Shown: in pieces, positions 10,424 to 23,550 of the stretch | Position numbering within the stretch: the first letter of the stretch is position 1 | Layout of the letters: each line of letters starts with the position of its first letter | Made by a program: the position numbers and the translations under genes | NCBI GenBank assembly: GCA_036937835.1 | Contig: CM072876.1 | Location: 13,470,501-13,534,500, forward strand | Direction of reading: 5' to 3' | Source of the DNA: Pampus argenteus | Taxonomy: Eukaryota > Chordata > Actinopteri > Scombriformes > Stromateidae | DNA: 64,000 nt | The notes under the pieces: generated by a model | Database searches by the model: none | Seen by the model: the letters and a program-made list of their open reading frames with translations, nothing else | Told to the model about the DNA's origin: nothing

Positions 10424-13127
10424 AAAGGTTTAGTATCACCTACACATATGGTAATGTCAATTTTGTACATATCATTCCTAACTATCGTTTTTATCGTCAA
10501 GGTTAGATTTTTGATGCCATCAACAAAGGGGGACATGTCTGTCTTATTACACTCAGAAAAACATCTTCAGGTTCATTAATGTTTTTTCCTGTCGAAGACC
10601 TTGGGTAGTTCTTTGGCAGTGGATTGAACTACGTGGATGATCCCTTTTTGCTGTTAAGATTTCAAATGTTATTTCCAATACTTTCAGTGGCACAAACAAA
10701 ATACTATTCACTCCATGATGGTAGAATTTTCACAGATACCTCATAAAAAACCTAAGACCAATTGCATGGATCAATACCACAAGTGGCAAATGAGAACATG
10801 CTTTTTTGTGATATGGTTCATTGACGCTTTAGCAAAGAAAGATCAGAGGTGCTTTGTTGTTGCAATCTGCAGCCTTGAGGCCAATTCTCATTCTAGTCTA
10901 TATCAATATCTACACCCTGATGGCGAGTTGCTCAGATGGGATTGTTTTAGTGCAGGTTTTAGTTCATAATTAAAGTGTTTGAAGTCTAACAGGCAGAAAC
11001 TCAAAGGTAAGTCCTTACTGTTTCACTGCCAGGTGTTGGTAATTGTATGCATGTCTGACTGGGAAATTTCCATTTGCAAATAAATACTTCATGGATTCGT
11101 TTATGGGACCATTTTTGATATGCTAAAGAGGCCTTTCAGGTTTTTTGTTGGAGGTAATATTAATTCTAATGAACAAAAGTATACTGTAAAATTATAATTT
11201 CTTTGAGTTGACCACCAGTCATGTGAACTATCTCAAATGGTGATATAACAGCTAGTAGAAGATATTAAACTAATATTAAACAAACAAACATTATTTTAAA
11301 TTAACCTCTTCAGATGAGTTATCTTCTATGTCAGAAAAATAATTTTGTCTTGTCAAACTTAAATGAATTACAAGCATCAAAAGCTGTGCAAAACTGGCAA
11401 CCACAATGTAGACCAGTAGTTTACAGCGATCTTCTCAGAAATTTGATTTTTCAATCCTCTTCTAAAGAGCACCAGAATTATGAATAGAAGATATTTGCAT
11501 AGATATTAAATCTGCTCTGCTTGTCAATAAACATGTTATATAAAAGCAAAGCCATTTTATTTTTTGACTGTACTCTGTTTACAAAAACTACCTACAAAGT
11601 CCTTTTTCTCCCAGCTAGTCTTCTTTAATTAGCACTGGAAAGAATAAGGAAAAAAAGAGTGAAAGACAGAGCAAGACTTAGCGAGAGAGGAGAGGATTAT
11701 GTGTTGAGAGACTGGGAATCCAGAGAAGTTAATGTGGCATAGCATGCCTCTGTGCAGTCGCAGTGGACCAATTACACTGACAGATACTCAGTAACCTTTA
11801 GCATCAATACTCAATGCAGCCAAGAGCTATGAGGATGTCTGCTGGCCCGGTCGACAGGAAACTGCTAACAGAAAGACTTATTTGCGTCTTATATATGACG
11901 GTGGCTGGGACCATAAGCATAAGCATGACTTTACTGAACCATGCATGTTGTTGCGATATAAAATAAATAGAAATCTGATCATTCATAGGAGGCTTTGGAT
12001 GATATATACTTAATCTGAATAACTCAAAAAAGTACTTTTGAATTTTTTCCCCAGAGCTAATATGGCCAGGAGGAATAATTTCAGTGACCAATAACACTTC
12101 CAATCCATATATGAGCAAGAGAGTATTGTTTAAAAACAGACTTGAAGAAATGTAAACCAAGAAGTAGCAGTAGTGGGATCTACAGGATTTCACCATCATA
12201 ATGCCAATGTGAGTGACTGAACAAGTAATTAATGATTAGTGAGGTTATTATGACATCATGACAGTGTCAGACCTAGTGTCATGGTTACAGACAACACTAC
12301 AAGTTATTATGGTTATGTTATGTTATGTTTACACTATTTGGTCTAACAGTGCTATAAGTCTACATACAATTCTACAGTTGCAGTGCTTTAGGTTACAGCT
12401 TTACAGTGCATTAGTTTGTAGTGGAATAATTGTGAAGGCAACAAGGACCTGTCTTATTAAAATCCACCATTAATTACATGATTAAAGTAAATATCCTAGT
12501 CATCTCATAACCACACGATAGATGGATACCATCTTCTGCTGTGTCATTGCTACTACAAAGATTTGTAAAACAATAGTACTTATTTTAAAGGTTTCTGGTT
12601 GCTACAATCGAGCAGCGCAGATGTGCCAGTATGTAACGATGAATGTGCAGTGATTCATAAACACCTGAAAATTACATCGCAGACAAGCTGACTAACGGAC
12701 TGACTGACAGAGGCACTGCTGAACAATGAGTGTAGCTCAGGTGCAAAGACTGAAACTCCTTATCATCCATTCCTTCTCGCCATTCTCAGGAATACTGTAA
12801 TTTGAATGCATTTAATATTTTTAGACTGTTGCAGAGTAAATTAGTGTTCTGTATTCATTAATCAGCCTGTATTGTAGTTCAAAGATAATGCATAGTTTTT
12901 CCCAGAAGTGTGTTTAAAACGGAACACCACCTTGCAATCACAGTGCGGTTAATCAGTAACAGAAGTACAGAGGACTCAAATAATTAAAATAAAAACAATT
13001 AAAAGAAGAAATAAAATACAAAAAGTTTTACAGAGAATAGGGTGTCAGAGTGCATGTTCATGTTACTAAATCTTTGTTAATTATACACCTGTTTCACCAG
13101 ACAGACATCATTGCCACAGACTGGTGA

Positions 13128-13156
13128 GTCAAGTCAAGTCAAGTCACATCAAGTCT
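13128..13156. repeat. Short GTCAA pentanucleotide repeat
   Basis: About four near-perfect GTCAA units followed by a degenerate copy, within sipa1l1 intron 1. Confidence 0.7.
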
Positions 13157-13736
13157 TTCGTAAAGTCTGACAAAACGTACAATGTTTCGATGGGCTTAAC
13201 AAGCCAACAACAGAACAACGGTTTCTGACCCAGCCCCAATTCTCGAATCAGACAAAACAATGAAAATGTCTGCAGAGGAAACTCAAGAAGAAATCCTCCT
13301 TCATGGATGACTGAGGATGCAACATTACAAATAAACAGAGACAGAGAGACACTATGACTCAAACTTTGACAGCAAGTCCTCTCAACCACCTGTTACTTAG
13401 GTGTGACCGTAAATGCATCTGTCTGTGTGAGTGTGTGTGCGTGCGCACATTTGTTCATGAGTGGGTGTAATGTCGCCGCAGGTAACAAGGTAAAGAGCCT
13501 CAGGACCAAAAAATAAATAAATAAAAAAAAACTGGAAAATATCCAGATTATGACTCAGGGATTCAGCATGCACCCACATGTCTCACATCTCTTTTACACA
13601 CACACACACACGCACACACAAATAAAAAACCCAGATGATGAGGAATGTTGCATCACATTATTTTTTTTCTCACCCAAATCATCTTTCACAGGCTCAGTGG
13701 CATTAGTGGCTCGCAGTTTTCCATTAGTTTAAGGAT

Positions 13737-13776
13737 TGTGTCATACTCAAACTCAGTAGAGTTTGAGTATGACACA
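13737..13776. repeat. Perfect 18-bp inverted repeat with 4-nt loop
   Basis: The left arm TGTGTCATACTCAAACTC (13737-13754) is exactly complementary to the right arm at 13759-13776, with loop AGTA. It lies in sipa1l1 intron 1. The arms are too short for a usual miRNA precursor. Confidence 0.95.
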
Positions 13777-16700
13777 GATATATGCAGAAAGTTTCAAAGT
13801 AATGATAGTTTCAAGTGTGCTTCAAATGGAAACTCGCAAATATCAGCAATGACTCCTCTGCACCAACCGTATCCCGCCAATAAACATTCTCAACAAAACG
13901 CAAATATTTCAGAGATCTCGTGTGTGACAATTTAACAGTAATGGCCTGCTGTTCATGTATGCTATACAGAAATTTGAAAGCCAAACAGCTTTTCATCTCA
14001 GCTTGTCTGAGCGTAGATGAGGAAACGGCAGCCTGAGACACAGAGAGAAGATAAGGAGAGAAAAAATAAATAAATCAAACATTATTCTCTTTGAAAGCTG
14101 TGAGGTAGCAGGCAGTGTTGGAGTTTCAGCTCAGAGCCTTTCAAAGTGAAACAGTAATTGTGTGGAAAGATAAACATGCTTCGCTGTTTGTTCTGCCTCA
14201 GGAGCTCGGCAGTGGGGTAGGGTCTCCTCTCTGGCTTACTGAAATGTAAAGGGGACTTTTTGGGTGCTCTGAAGTCTGCCATTATTGTCTTTTTTCTGTC
14301 GAGTGTGAAATTGCAAAGGCGTTCTACGGCGCACACTTCCGGATCCACAGCTTTCACAGACACGTAATGGAAGCAGTGGGAGGAGATGGACATTGAGATT
14401 TGACCGAGTGATGACAAAGGAGTGTGTGTGTAGTAATAGTTACAGCAAGTGGCTGTCACTTTATAGTGGAATACATGTATTTTGTATTTTAAAAGTTTTG
14501 TGCATAAATACATTTTTTAAATCTTTCAGGTTACATAACACAATGTCACTGTCAAAAACCTCAACAGTGAGTGTCTCAACTGTAAAGTCTTAAATGTTGA
14601 CCTTTTTCATCCGTATGACCACATTATTTCAAACCTCCATTTTAGCAGTAGCTTCTGAGCATCTCATTAGCGAACAGATGATTTTTAAGCTCTTAATCAC
14701 ATATCTGGAATATCATATTTCATATTATCATATTATTTGTGACTCATTTCTCCATGATTTAAATGACATTTGTATTAGTTCCATTGTGGCTCATCCTTTA
14801 TCGAGATCCTCTTTCTTGAATGCCACTAAAGCTAGAATAAGCACATGCTTTATGAAAATGGGGATCTGGATCTCTTGTTTACACAAAACACCTAAAAGGA
14901 CAGAAAAATGTTGAATATTAGTCAGATTAACTTCCAGCTCTTTCACCTTGCCCAGATAAAGTTTATTATATTCAAACGGGAGTCAAACGGGATGTGAAGA
15001 TGCTGTGATATCTTTCAACTGATGATTGTCAAATCTATCTGAGTCAAGGACTGAATTTGTGCTTGATCACTGGCTACTACAACAGTAATAAAACTATATG
15101 CATTTGGTGACAATACTGAAAATGATACTTTTAATAATAAAGCCACTATGTGTAGAACAGCGTATTCTTACTGTGTCTGTAAACAGAAAAGCATTACTTT
15201 CAAGGGAAACATTGGCTGTATTTAACACACTTCCTCTCCGTGTTTCAGGCTTCCACAACACTCAGTTCCCCTCCTCTTTAACTCCACTGTGTATAATAGT
15301 TGTATAATACTGAAAGATAGTCCTGTTATTTTGGCAGTGCCTCTGTATTGAACTAAGCTTTAAAGTACTAATGATCCATATCCAGCCAGAACCTATGATT
15401 TGAATTTCTCTGACCTTTAACATCACTGTGTTTTTTTAAACACTTACACAAGACAGTGGTATTTGTGGGAGTTCTGATGAATCAGGTCTATACAGCCAAT
15501 TGCCCTCATGCTCTATTGTTCATGGTAAACAGAGAGGATTTTGGGAGGGTGGAGGTTAGTTGGTTGGTGAATACATAGTGAGTGATTTTCCCTGCAGGCC
15601 AGTCTGCTATTTATAGGCTGATAATAGTGATGTAACTATGTTACCTCACAACTCAAACTATCACTACATCTCTCACTGTTAGATCATTCTGTTACAAATT
15701 TACATGGATGACTGTAAACATGACTTCACTTGCTGTGAGTTGAATGAAAATGTTCAACCCAATGAACTACAGAAAAACAATAAAAACTCTATAATTGTGC
15801 TGACTTCATTTGGGCACACTGTATTTTAGAGGCCAGGAGGAGAACAAACATGTCCCACTGTAAGGTCTTCTTGAATCTAGTTGTTACTGAATGGTTTTGG
15901 CCTCTGTAGTATGGTTTGTAGTATTCAGTTTGTACAGTTATGGTGCTGGGATATTGCAACATGCACATTTTGTGTCCAATGTCAATCTGTTGAGGGAAGC
16001 CCATTAAGTAACATCTAAATTAAATTCCTGAACTGTAAATCCAGTGGCCATGAAACATGTTGCATAAACTAAGCCATCCTTGAAATAACACACCAACTAC
16101 CACAACAGGGATACTACAGATACAAGATTTTGACTCAGATGTGAGTTTTGCATCACCAGCAGAGGTTTTCAATCCACTTAACATAACCCTTTTAGTGCCC
16201 AAATTATCAAGTGAAACAAACCAAGCTGAAGGGATCGTGTTTTAAGGCTTTATAGCCTCAGAGGGATTTGGCAGTAGCTGCACAGCACTAATCCGATACT
16301 AATGGTATGGGTACAGTATTAGAAAAAAGCACCGTTTAAGATATGAATTATTATTAATGCATTACGTTACAATTTATTAAAGCTGTGTATTTTTGACAGA
16401 GCACATAGCATACTTGCCAGGACTGATTAATCAAACTTTGTTAAACTAAAAAAGGTCAAGGCACTGATTAAGATCATGTTAATCAAGTTCATTAAGTAAC
16501 CCCTCTTCAAAGAAATCCATCTTCCCAAAGGTATAGAAGAGAAGCCAGCCAGAGAGAGTGGTCTGATATTACCATATCAGTCAACATCTAATATCTTTGG
16601 GGACGTTTCTGAATTATGATTAAAAAGTTTTGTGCATCAATGCTAAACTGTTTAAGAGAGATGCGTAATGCACTCAAGAATCATTATTTTTTTCCACCCC

Positions 16701-19532
16701 TACTTTCAGGGCTGAAGGGTCTGTTTGTAGGCGGGTCTGAGGTGGCAATGTTAAAAATAAAACAATTAAAGGTGAAACATGGCTTAATGTGAGCACTCTC
16801 TAACCCATTTTTCCTGTCTTCACCCATGCAATTACATTTAAAAGAACAAAATCTCATTAAAATGGTAAAACACATTCTCAACAAATGCCTCAGTCAGCTG
16901 TGCTCTGACAGCAGCAATGAAGACGCCTGGTCCTCTCCGAGAGCCACCTCCGCACCACCACCAAGAGCCCTCTAATCTGTGCCAATCAGATGACGCTAAA
17001 CAGCTATTTGTTGTTGAATTGGGCACCAGTACACGCCCCAACCCTCATTTCAACAGCCACTGCAGACCCTAGCAAAATGCTGGCAACGCAGCAAAAGCAG
17101 GCACAGCAGAAAGGGTAACAGAAATAGCAGAGTGGTGAATAATAGAGAAAAAGAACTGTGGTGTAATTAACATGGTGGCTGGGGGCAGATGTACTGTGGA
17201 GAGATAAGAAAGAGAGAGCAGAGAGGGCGTTTAGAAAGAGGATGGAGAGGAGATATGTAGAGAGAGATGGGAAATTAAATGTATTAAAGAGTGGGGAGTT
17301 TAAGAAAGGAAAACAATTGGAAGAAAGCACGAGGGAGAAATAAACAGAAGTGAGAAAGAGAGCAAAAAAAAAGGAAAGGAACCCAATCTAAGACTCGATC
17401 TAAGACTAAATGAAACCTGATAGGGGACGTTGGCTTTGTCATATTCAGATTATATGACTTAACGCAAGAACTATTCCATGTAGAAATAAACAAATGCATG
17501 CGAACAAACCTAAAATTCATATATCCAAAGCATATCTGGGTTGCTGCTAAACAAGAAAACAGTTTGATGCATTGCAAAATACTGGTACATGAAGAGATGG
17601 AAGAAAAAAAAAGGCAGGGACAGAAACAGAAATGTAGATGATAATTATATGTTCTTAGGAAGTGCATCTTAACATGGCCTCACTAGCTCCATTTCAGCTT
17701 TGTAATGCAAGGTTCACTTTTAACTTGCAACAGCACGATGCACAATACATTTTAAAGTAGTAAAGATAGAAAGATAGAAATTGAAAAAGGACGTCTATTC
17801 ATTCACTATCTGCTATTCATTCACAGCACAGGTGACTTCTTTAGGCACAGAAAATAAGACATGGAGTACATCCATCAGAAAAGAGCTGCAGATTTCCAAA
17901 ATGGCGCAGCTCTGCGTGGGCAACAGTGGGTTGTAACAGCACTGCAGTAAGGAGAGGGGTGAGTAGGACAGAAATGAAAGCGGCTCACTCTTTTGTGTAC
18001 TTGTGTATGTGTATATGTCTACATAAGAGGGAGCAGGAACATGGGGATAAACGGACAGACAAGTCACATGGACAGCATATAAGAAATGATAGTTGTGAGA
18101 AATAAGGAAGATTATATTACGATCACCAATTATTTTTAAACTTCGTTTCAGAAATATTAGGCTTTGTCTGTGATTTTGAAGTACAGCTAAGAATACTACA
18201 ATACCCGTGGCTGCTGTTGCTATGCAGAGGAAGCCAGTCAGAGGCACAGATCAGAGTGGTAATGAATTCAATACACTTCGTTGTTGAAGTTGCAAACAAT
18301 AGCCACAGTTGCTGAATTCACTCAAAAAGGGACACAGGAATTAAAATCAGGAATTTTATGCCGATTCATATGAGTCATGTTGCATTTTCTATGGGAAAAA
18401 TTAATTGGATTTTTACCTTTATAACCAGGGGGACCAAATAACTCCTCCCACTTTGCAATGATATTAAATCCCCTAGATATAACAACAAATCATTTTACCA
18501 CTGCTGTGCCATCACATATAAGTGATAGAAGAATATATTATACGTTTGGAAGTCTAACAATAAATATTACAGTGTTACCCAAACAGACAGTTGTGTCATA
18601 AGAGGGTCTCTTATGGAGAACATGTAGTAATGATTATGAATGGGGACTTAATCCTAATGACATTGGTCACTATCAGTTCTATGTGGTATGATAGAAGCAT
18701 CTCTACTATACATGTTGTGAGAAAGACCAAGTAAAGAACCAAATTTAAAATGATAGAGCATATAAACAAGATATGAAAGATATTGGGTATGTTTTTTAAA
18801 TCATAATGAATTAGAATAATAGAATAATAGCCTCAGTAGAAAACTAGCTGCTTATACTGTGTATAATGGTATGGGAAAAGTAAAAGTTCAATGCAATGCT
18901 ATAATGTGCAGTCAAGTAAGGAAACTCTGTTACTTCCTGTGACTTTCCGACTCAGGGCTGTGCCAGCCTTAACTTCAGCCGAGGAAGCTGTCTCATATTT
19001 CAACAGGAAACACATCTCAGCCACTTCCTGCTTTCCTCTGAGGAAGTGACAGATCGGACATGGAATGGGTGAGCCAGTCACACTCAAGTCTGAAGTCTGG
19101 GTGAGACTGATTTTCAAGAAATAAAAACACGTACAAACTGCTCTATAAACAACAGATTATCTGCTTGAGTGTTAGGGTGTGTTAACACTCTGCTCTGCTG
19201 TTTTTATGACACATGGTCTGTTTCAATTAGGACTACCTACAGCTGCCACTGTTAGAAAATAATATTCCTGCAAGTACAGAGCCTCCAAACAAATACTTTG
19301 ATCAAGGTTTCAGGATATCCCTTCCAACTATTGCCAACAGTTCCCGCATTGTTACTATACCCCGTCACGTCATGTTCATGTTGCATAAAGCTCTGCCTCT
19401 TCCTCGATGTGTTTAGAAAGCTCATTAATCACAATCCACAACATATATGCTTTGCTTCAAGGTTAAACTTTTTTTAGCTTTAAAAATGGCTCCACAGAGA
19501 AAATATTAAAGGTTTCCCGGAATGAAATCCAA

Positions 19533-19534
<2 letters not shown>

Positions 19535-19570
<36 letters not shown>
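19535..19570. repeat. (TG)18 microsatellite
   Basis: TG dinucleotide tract in sipa1l1 intron 1. Confidence 0.95.
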
Positions 19571-19573
<3 letters not shown>

Positions 19574-19626
19574 ATAGATGATAAAAGTGCAATATATATT
19601 GCAGGTTGGCACCTTGAATGTTGACA

Positions 19627-19684
19627 TATGTTGTAAAGTACTTTAAGTGGTCAGTAGAAAAGTTCTATATAAATGCAGTTTTTT
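19627..19684. repeat. Fragment of a dispersed teleost repeat
   Basis: Contains 'gtaaagtactttaagtggtc' and 'tatataaatgcag', an end sequence seen very often in teleost genomes. A reverse-orientation relative sits at 33276-33430. The family name is not certain. Confidence 0.55.
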
Positions 19685-21235
19685 TTTTGGACTAAATACC
19701 TGGACAAAATAGACGTTTTCGCAATGACTGCTTGAATCAGCAACGCACAATGTCATTACTGGATTTAGAAATCCTTTAAGCCTATTTATCCAAAACCTTA
19801 TCAAAACATTCTGGAGAGTGCTTGGCACAAAATCATCAGCAGAGCCATCCCAAACAAGAACCCTATCATATCTTTAACATTAGTCATGACAGAAAAACCA
19901 TGACAATAATCACCTTAGAAAAATTTTTTAATTGGGCTACAGCCATTATTTCCTACAGCCAGATAGCAAAGGTGTTTGTTTGAATAAGATCTGACTCACC
20001 CGGATACACCCATTTACTGCAATTGACACACACAGCACTGACCCATAGTTACTCTAAGGCCATTGTCAAGACACTGCTAACAGACCCCATGGCAGTAAAG
20101 AATAAATTGCAGCATTTGTATTAGAGCTCCTGCTGACAGGTAGGCTGAGGTTACTGCCCAATTATAGGGGGAAAGAGATGAAGCAGGATAAGGCGGGCCA
20201 CTGGAACAGATCTAATGAGGACGTGGTATGATCGCTGTGGGACTGGAGAGAGACACACACTCATTTGTGCCCACAGCAAGAGAATTCGATTGGTACAGAA
20301 TGGCCAGAATGAAGTGGCGGCAGAGAGCGACAGAGATAGATAGGGAGAGATAATGGAAGTGAGAAGGATTGATTCCTCACTCAATGTGAGAGCATGTGGG
20401 AGGAGATGAGATGCCCAGACTGAAAGTGGGAAAGAGGGAGATGGACACAGAAAGTAAGTGAGTAGTCAGTCCATCAAGTCAACTATCCCTTCACCTTCTT
20501 CTCTTTCCATCCCTCCCTCTCTCACAGAAACACAGCTGGCACAGGCGTCACTACGGGAACCGTCTATAATGATGCAAAGCTTCTAAAGCACAGTCTCACT
20601 GCATGTAAACACATCTAAGCCTGTAATATATGTACTGACACATTTTCAAGGCCTTGCAGCATTTGCTATAGGGCCGAGCAAAACATGGGCAAATATACAA
20701 CAGAAAGGCAGTACTCAGTTCAAAGAGATTCCATTATCAGTCAGACAACATATGATGGACCAATGTGGACTTAGCATTCACACTGTACCAAAGTGAATAC
20801 AGATGTATCCTTTACCGCTGTATATAATCACACAGCATTATGTCATCAGCTGTGATTAGCTCCTCTGTGTATATGTTAGAGATAAGGATGCTGCAATATA
20901 TTTTGTTAAACTAATATTGCAAATTTGGTTTGTATCTTCTTTCTTTCTGTCACACAGAATGAGTGACTTTCAGGGTCAGACATCCGGTGGCTTTATTTAC
21001 TGGTGTTACTGTTGGACCCTGATGACTTTTAATGAAACACTTTTTTCCATATTTTTCTTGGCCGTTTAATTGCTCTCCATCTCATTATATTTTTTTTTCT
21101 TCCACTTTCTATAATCATCTCTTATCTTTGTTTCCCTGGTGTGTTTTTCGTTCACTCTCCCCACCATCTCTCATTATTTGTCTTTCTACCCTCCTCTCCC
21201 TCATTCTTGTATGAATATAGTAGTGTCTGCATCGA

Positions 21236-21252
21236 TGTGTGTGTGTGTGTGG
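21236..21252. repeat. Short TG tract followed by a G-rich segment
   Basis: (TG)8 adjoining a GGGGGCGGGG run in sipa1l1 intron 1. Confidence 0.85.
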
Positions 21253-22981
21253 GGGCGGGGATGAGAGCAGCATTGCTGGCTGGAGGAGGAGGTGAGAGAG
21301 AAAGAAAAAGAAGCGAGAGAGGGAAAGAAATCCACGCTGAGAGAAGCAACGCATTTACTGGAACAAAACATACAGTTTCCATCTCATAGATAAGGGCTGC
21401 CTACTCACAGTAGATTACTCCCAGTTTTTATAATCTATATTATTCCCAAAACAATGTTATATTATATTTATTTATTATTTACTCATATATATGTACATAT
21501 GCAGTGAATTGAGTAGTGTTGAATCTTTTTCAACATCACAGCAATAATGAGCAACACTAAGTTACTCTACAAAAGGTGTGGGAATGCAGCAAAAACATAA
21601 TTTGATCCAAAATAAATAAATTCTGAAGTAAAACACAATCGAGAAATTAAGAAAACACATTAAGAAAATGGATGCTGGTTGTTTTTTTCAAGAGAGGATT
21701 TGTAAAGGGAAGCCTGTTGTAGAAACTTGATAATTTAACAAGCAAATTTTTAAACAAAAGGTAGCAACAAGGACACAGACTAAAATTCGTCTCCTGTAAC
21801 AGTGTCATTGACTTCATGAATCTTAGAGGAAAGGTGCAAGAATATGTGTGACAGAATAACAGTAACCTTGACAACAGCTGTACCAGTGTTGCCTGATGAA
21901 GTTAACCCACATTGAACAGAACCAGCTTATGAACAGCAGACCCTCAGACCCAACAGAAAGAGCTGGATACTCACTGCTGATCACTCTAAATGGTCGAAGC
22001 CAATGAAGTGCAGATGACACAGCTTGAAAGCTCTCTGGTGAACCTGAAAGAGAAGCAGGTACTTTCTCAAACAAAATAATCATGTACATGGTTGAAGTTT
22101 GTCAAATTAGATTTAGGACACCTTGATGAGAACTTCACCCTGGTGGCCTTTAAAAGCCTCCTGAAATATTGGTGTTAATTTTCTCAGAATTTTCCCAGTT
22201 CGAATTCAAAAACCATCAAATGCCTCGACAAGATTCTAAAAATCATCATGGCTATAATGAAGCACAAGCCATATAGTCTAATGAATGTCACCCGTTAGAG
22301 TAGTTAAAGAAGTGACCGACATTTATAATGCTCATAGCCTGCTAGTGTAAATGGGACCAAAGAAAAGGATGCAAAGGAAATTCTCAAAATGAGCCTCAGA
22401 CCAAAATGCTAACCAGTACAGTTGGTGACAAAGGTTAACGGCAGTGTGGTGTAGTGAAATCACGTTTCAAACAAGTGATCTGGCAGTTGTTTTTAAACAC
22501 ACAGCGACACACATATTTCATTTCCTCTCTGGAGAGGCTGGCTGGATTTCCTGGAGAACTGCGGCAGCAGCAATAGCCAACTCTGCAGATTGTAGAAACA
22601 TTTGTAATAATTTCCATCTGTGTGGTCTTGTGAATTCATTTGTGTTGACTTGATTTGTGATTTGTACTCGTGACTATAAACAGTCACATTCTAATTCCCA
22701 CCACATATCACTAGTCCAGTAATTACCTTGTTTGTCCAGACTACAGCCACCATGGTTTGACAGGTCTGACAAACACAATCTGCGTGGTCATAGCCTGACA
22801 TGATTGAGAGGTTAATTGGTCAAGCGCTGAAAATTTCATTTTAAATAGAAAGTCAGCTGAGTAGTATTAATAACATGGAAAAAATGTGAGGGATTTGTTT
22901 CCTGCAAGGTATTAGCAGAACACCGAAGCTCTTGTGTGATCAATCTGACAGAAGATCTGAAATCCAACAACTTTTTGTGTC

Positions 22982-23005
22982 TGTAATCTCTTAAATGAGA
23001 TTACA
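22982..23005. repeat. Short inverted repeat (9-bp arms)
   Basis: Arms TGTAATCTC and GAGATTACA flank a 6-nt loop. It is short enough to occur by chance. Confidence 0.8.
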
Positions 23006-23518
23006 TTACACTATTGTTTCACATTTAGGTCAAAGCAAACCTTCATTCCTGAAAAAGGGTGCAGCTAGTAACATCTGATAACAATTCAGGGATGTGGTTA
23101 GTGAAGGTAAATAAACACAGCATGTAACCAACATCAGCATCATCATCCACTGATCATAATCCCACAAATACTCACAACACAAAAGCATGCTAAAATGTGT
23201 AACAAGTGATTAATAATTACTAATGACTGACTTTTAACCCACAAAAAAAAAAAAAAAAGAAAACAGCATTTAGGATTAGAATATTCCCCATTTTGAGCAA
23301 AGAAAAAGAAACACTAGTATCGCGCCTAACTCAGTCAGCTCCACTGCCATCCCCATACGACAGGCTATTAGTACAGACTGCTGACATGGACCTTGGACCA
23401 TCCCTGGTCTGTTTCTGCATGCTGGCATTAACTCTAATGAGGCTTGCTAATGGCCCACCCATGCCAATCTGGGGGAAACCTATTCTATGCAAACTGGAAC
23501 ACATTTGAACAGTTGCTC

Positions 23519-23521
<3 letters not shown>

Positions 23522-23549
<28 letters not shown>

Positions 23550-23550
23550 T
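23522..23550. repeat. (AC)14 microsatellite
   Basis: AC dinucleotide tract in sipa1l1 intron 1. Confidence 0.95.

Noticed and set aside
11804..12199. 131-codon minus-strand ORF
   Set aside because: Hydrophobic from AT-rich sequence only; no signal peptide pattern or homology that I recognise.
14082..14513. 143-codon minus-strand ORF
   Set aside because: Composition is random-looking, no family is recognised, and it sits inside the long sipa1l1 intron without exon signals.
17004..17667. Two overlapping minus-strand ORFs (108 and 127 codons)
   Set aside because: They are Phe/Leu/Ser-rich because the plus strand here is purine-rich; no recognisable protein and no neighbouring exons.
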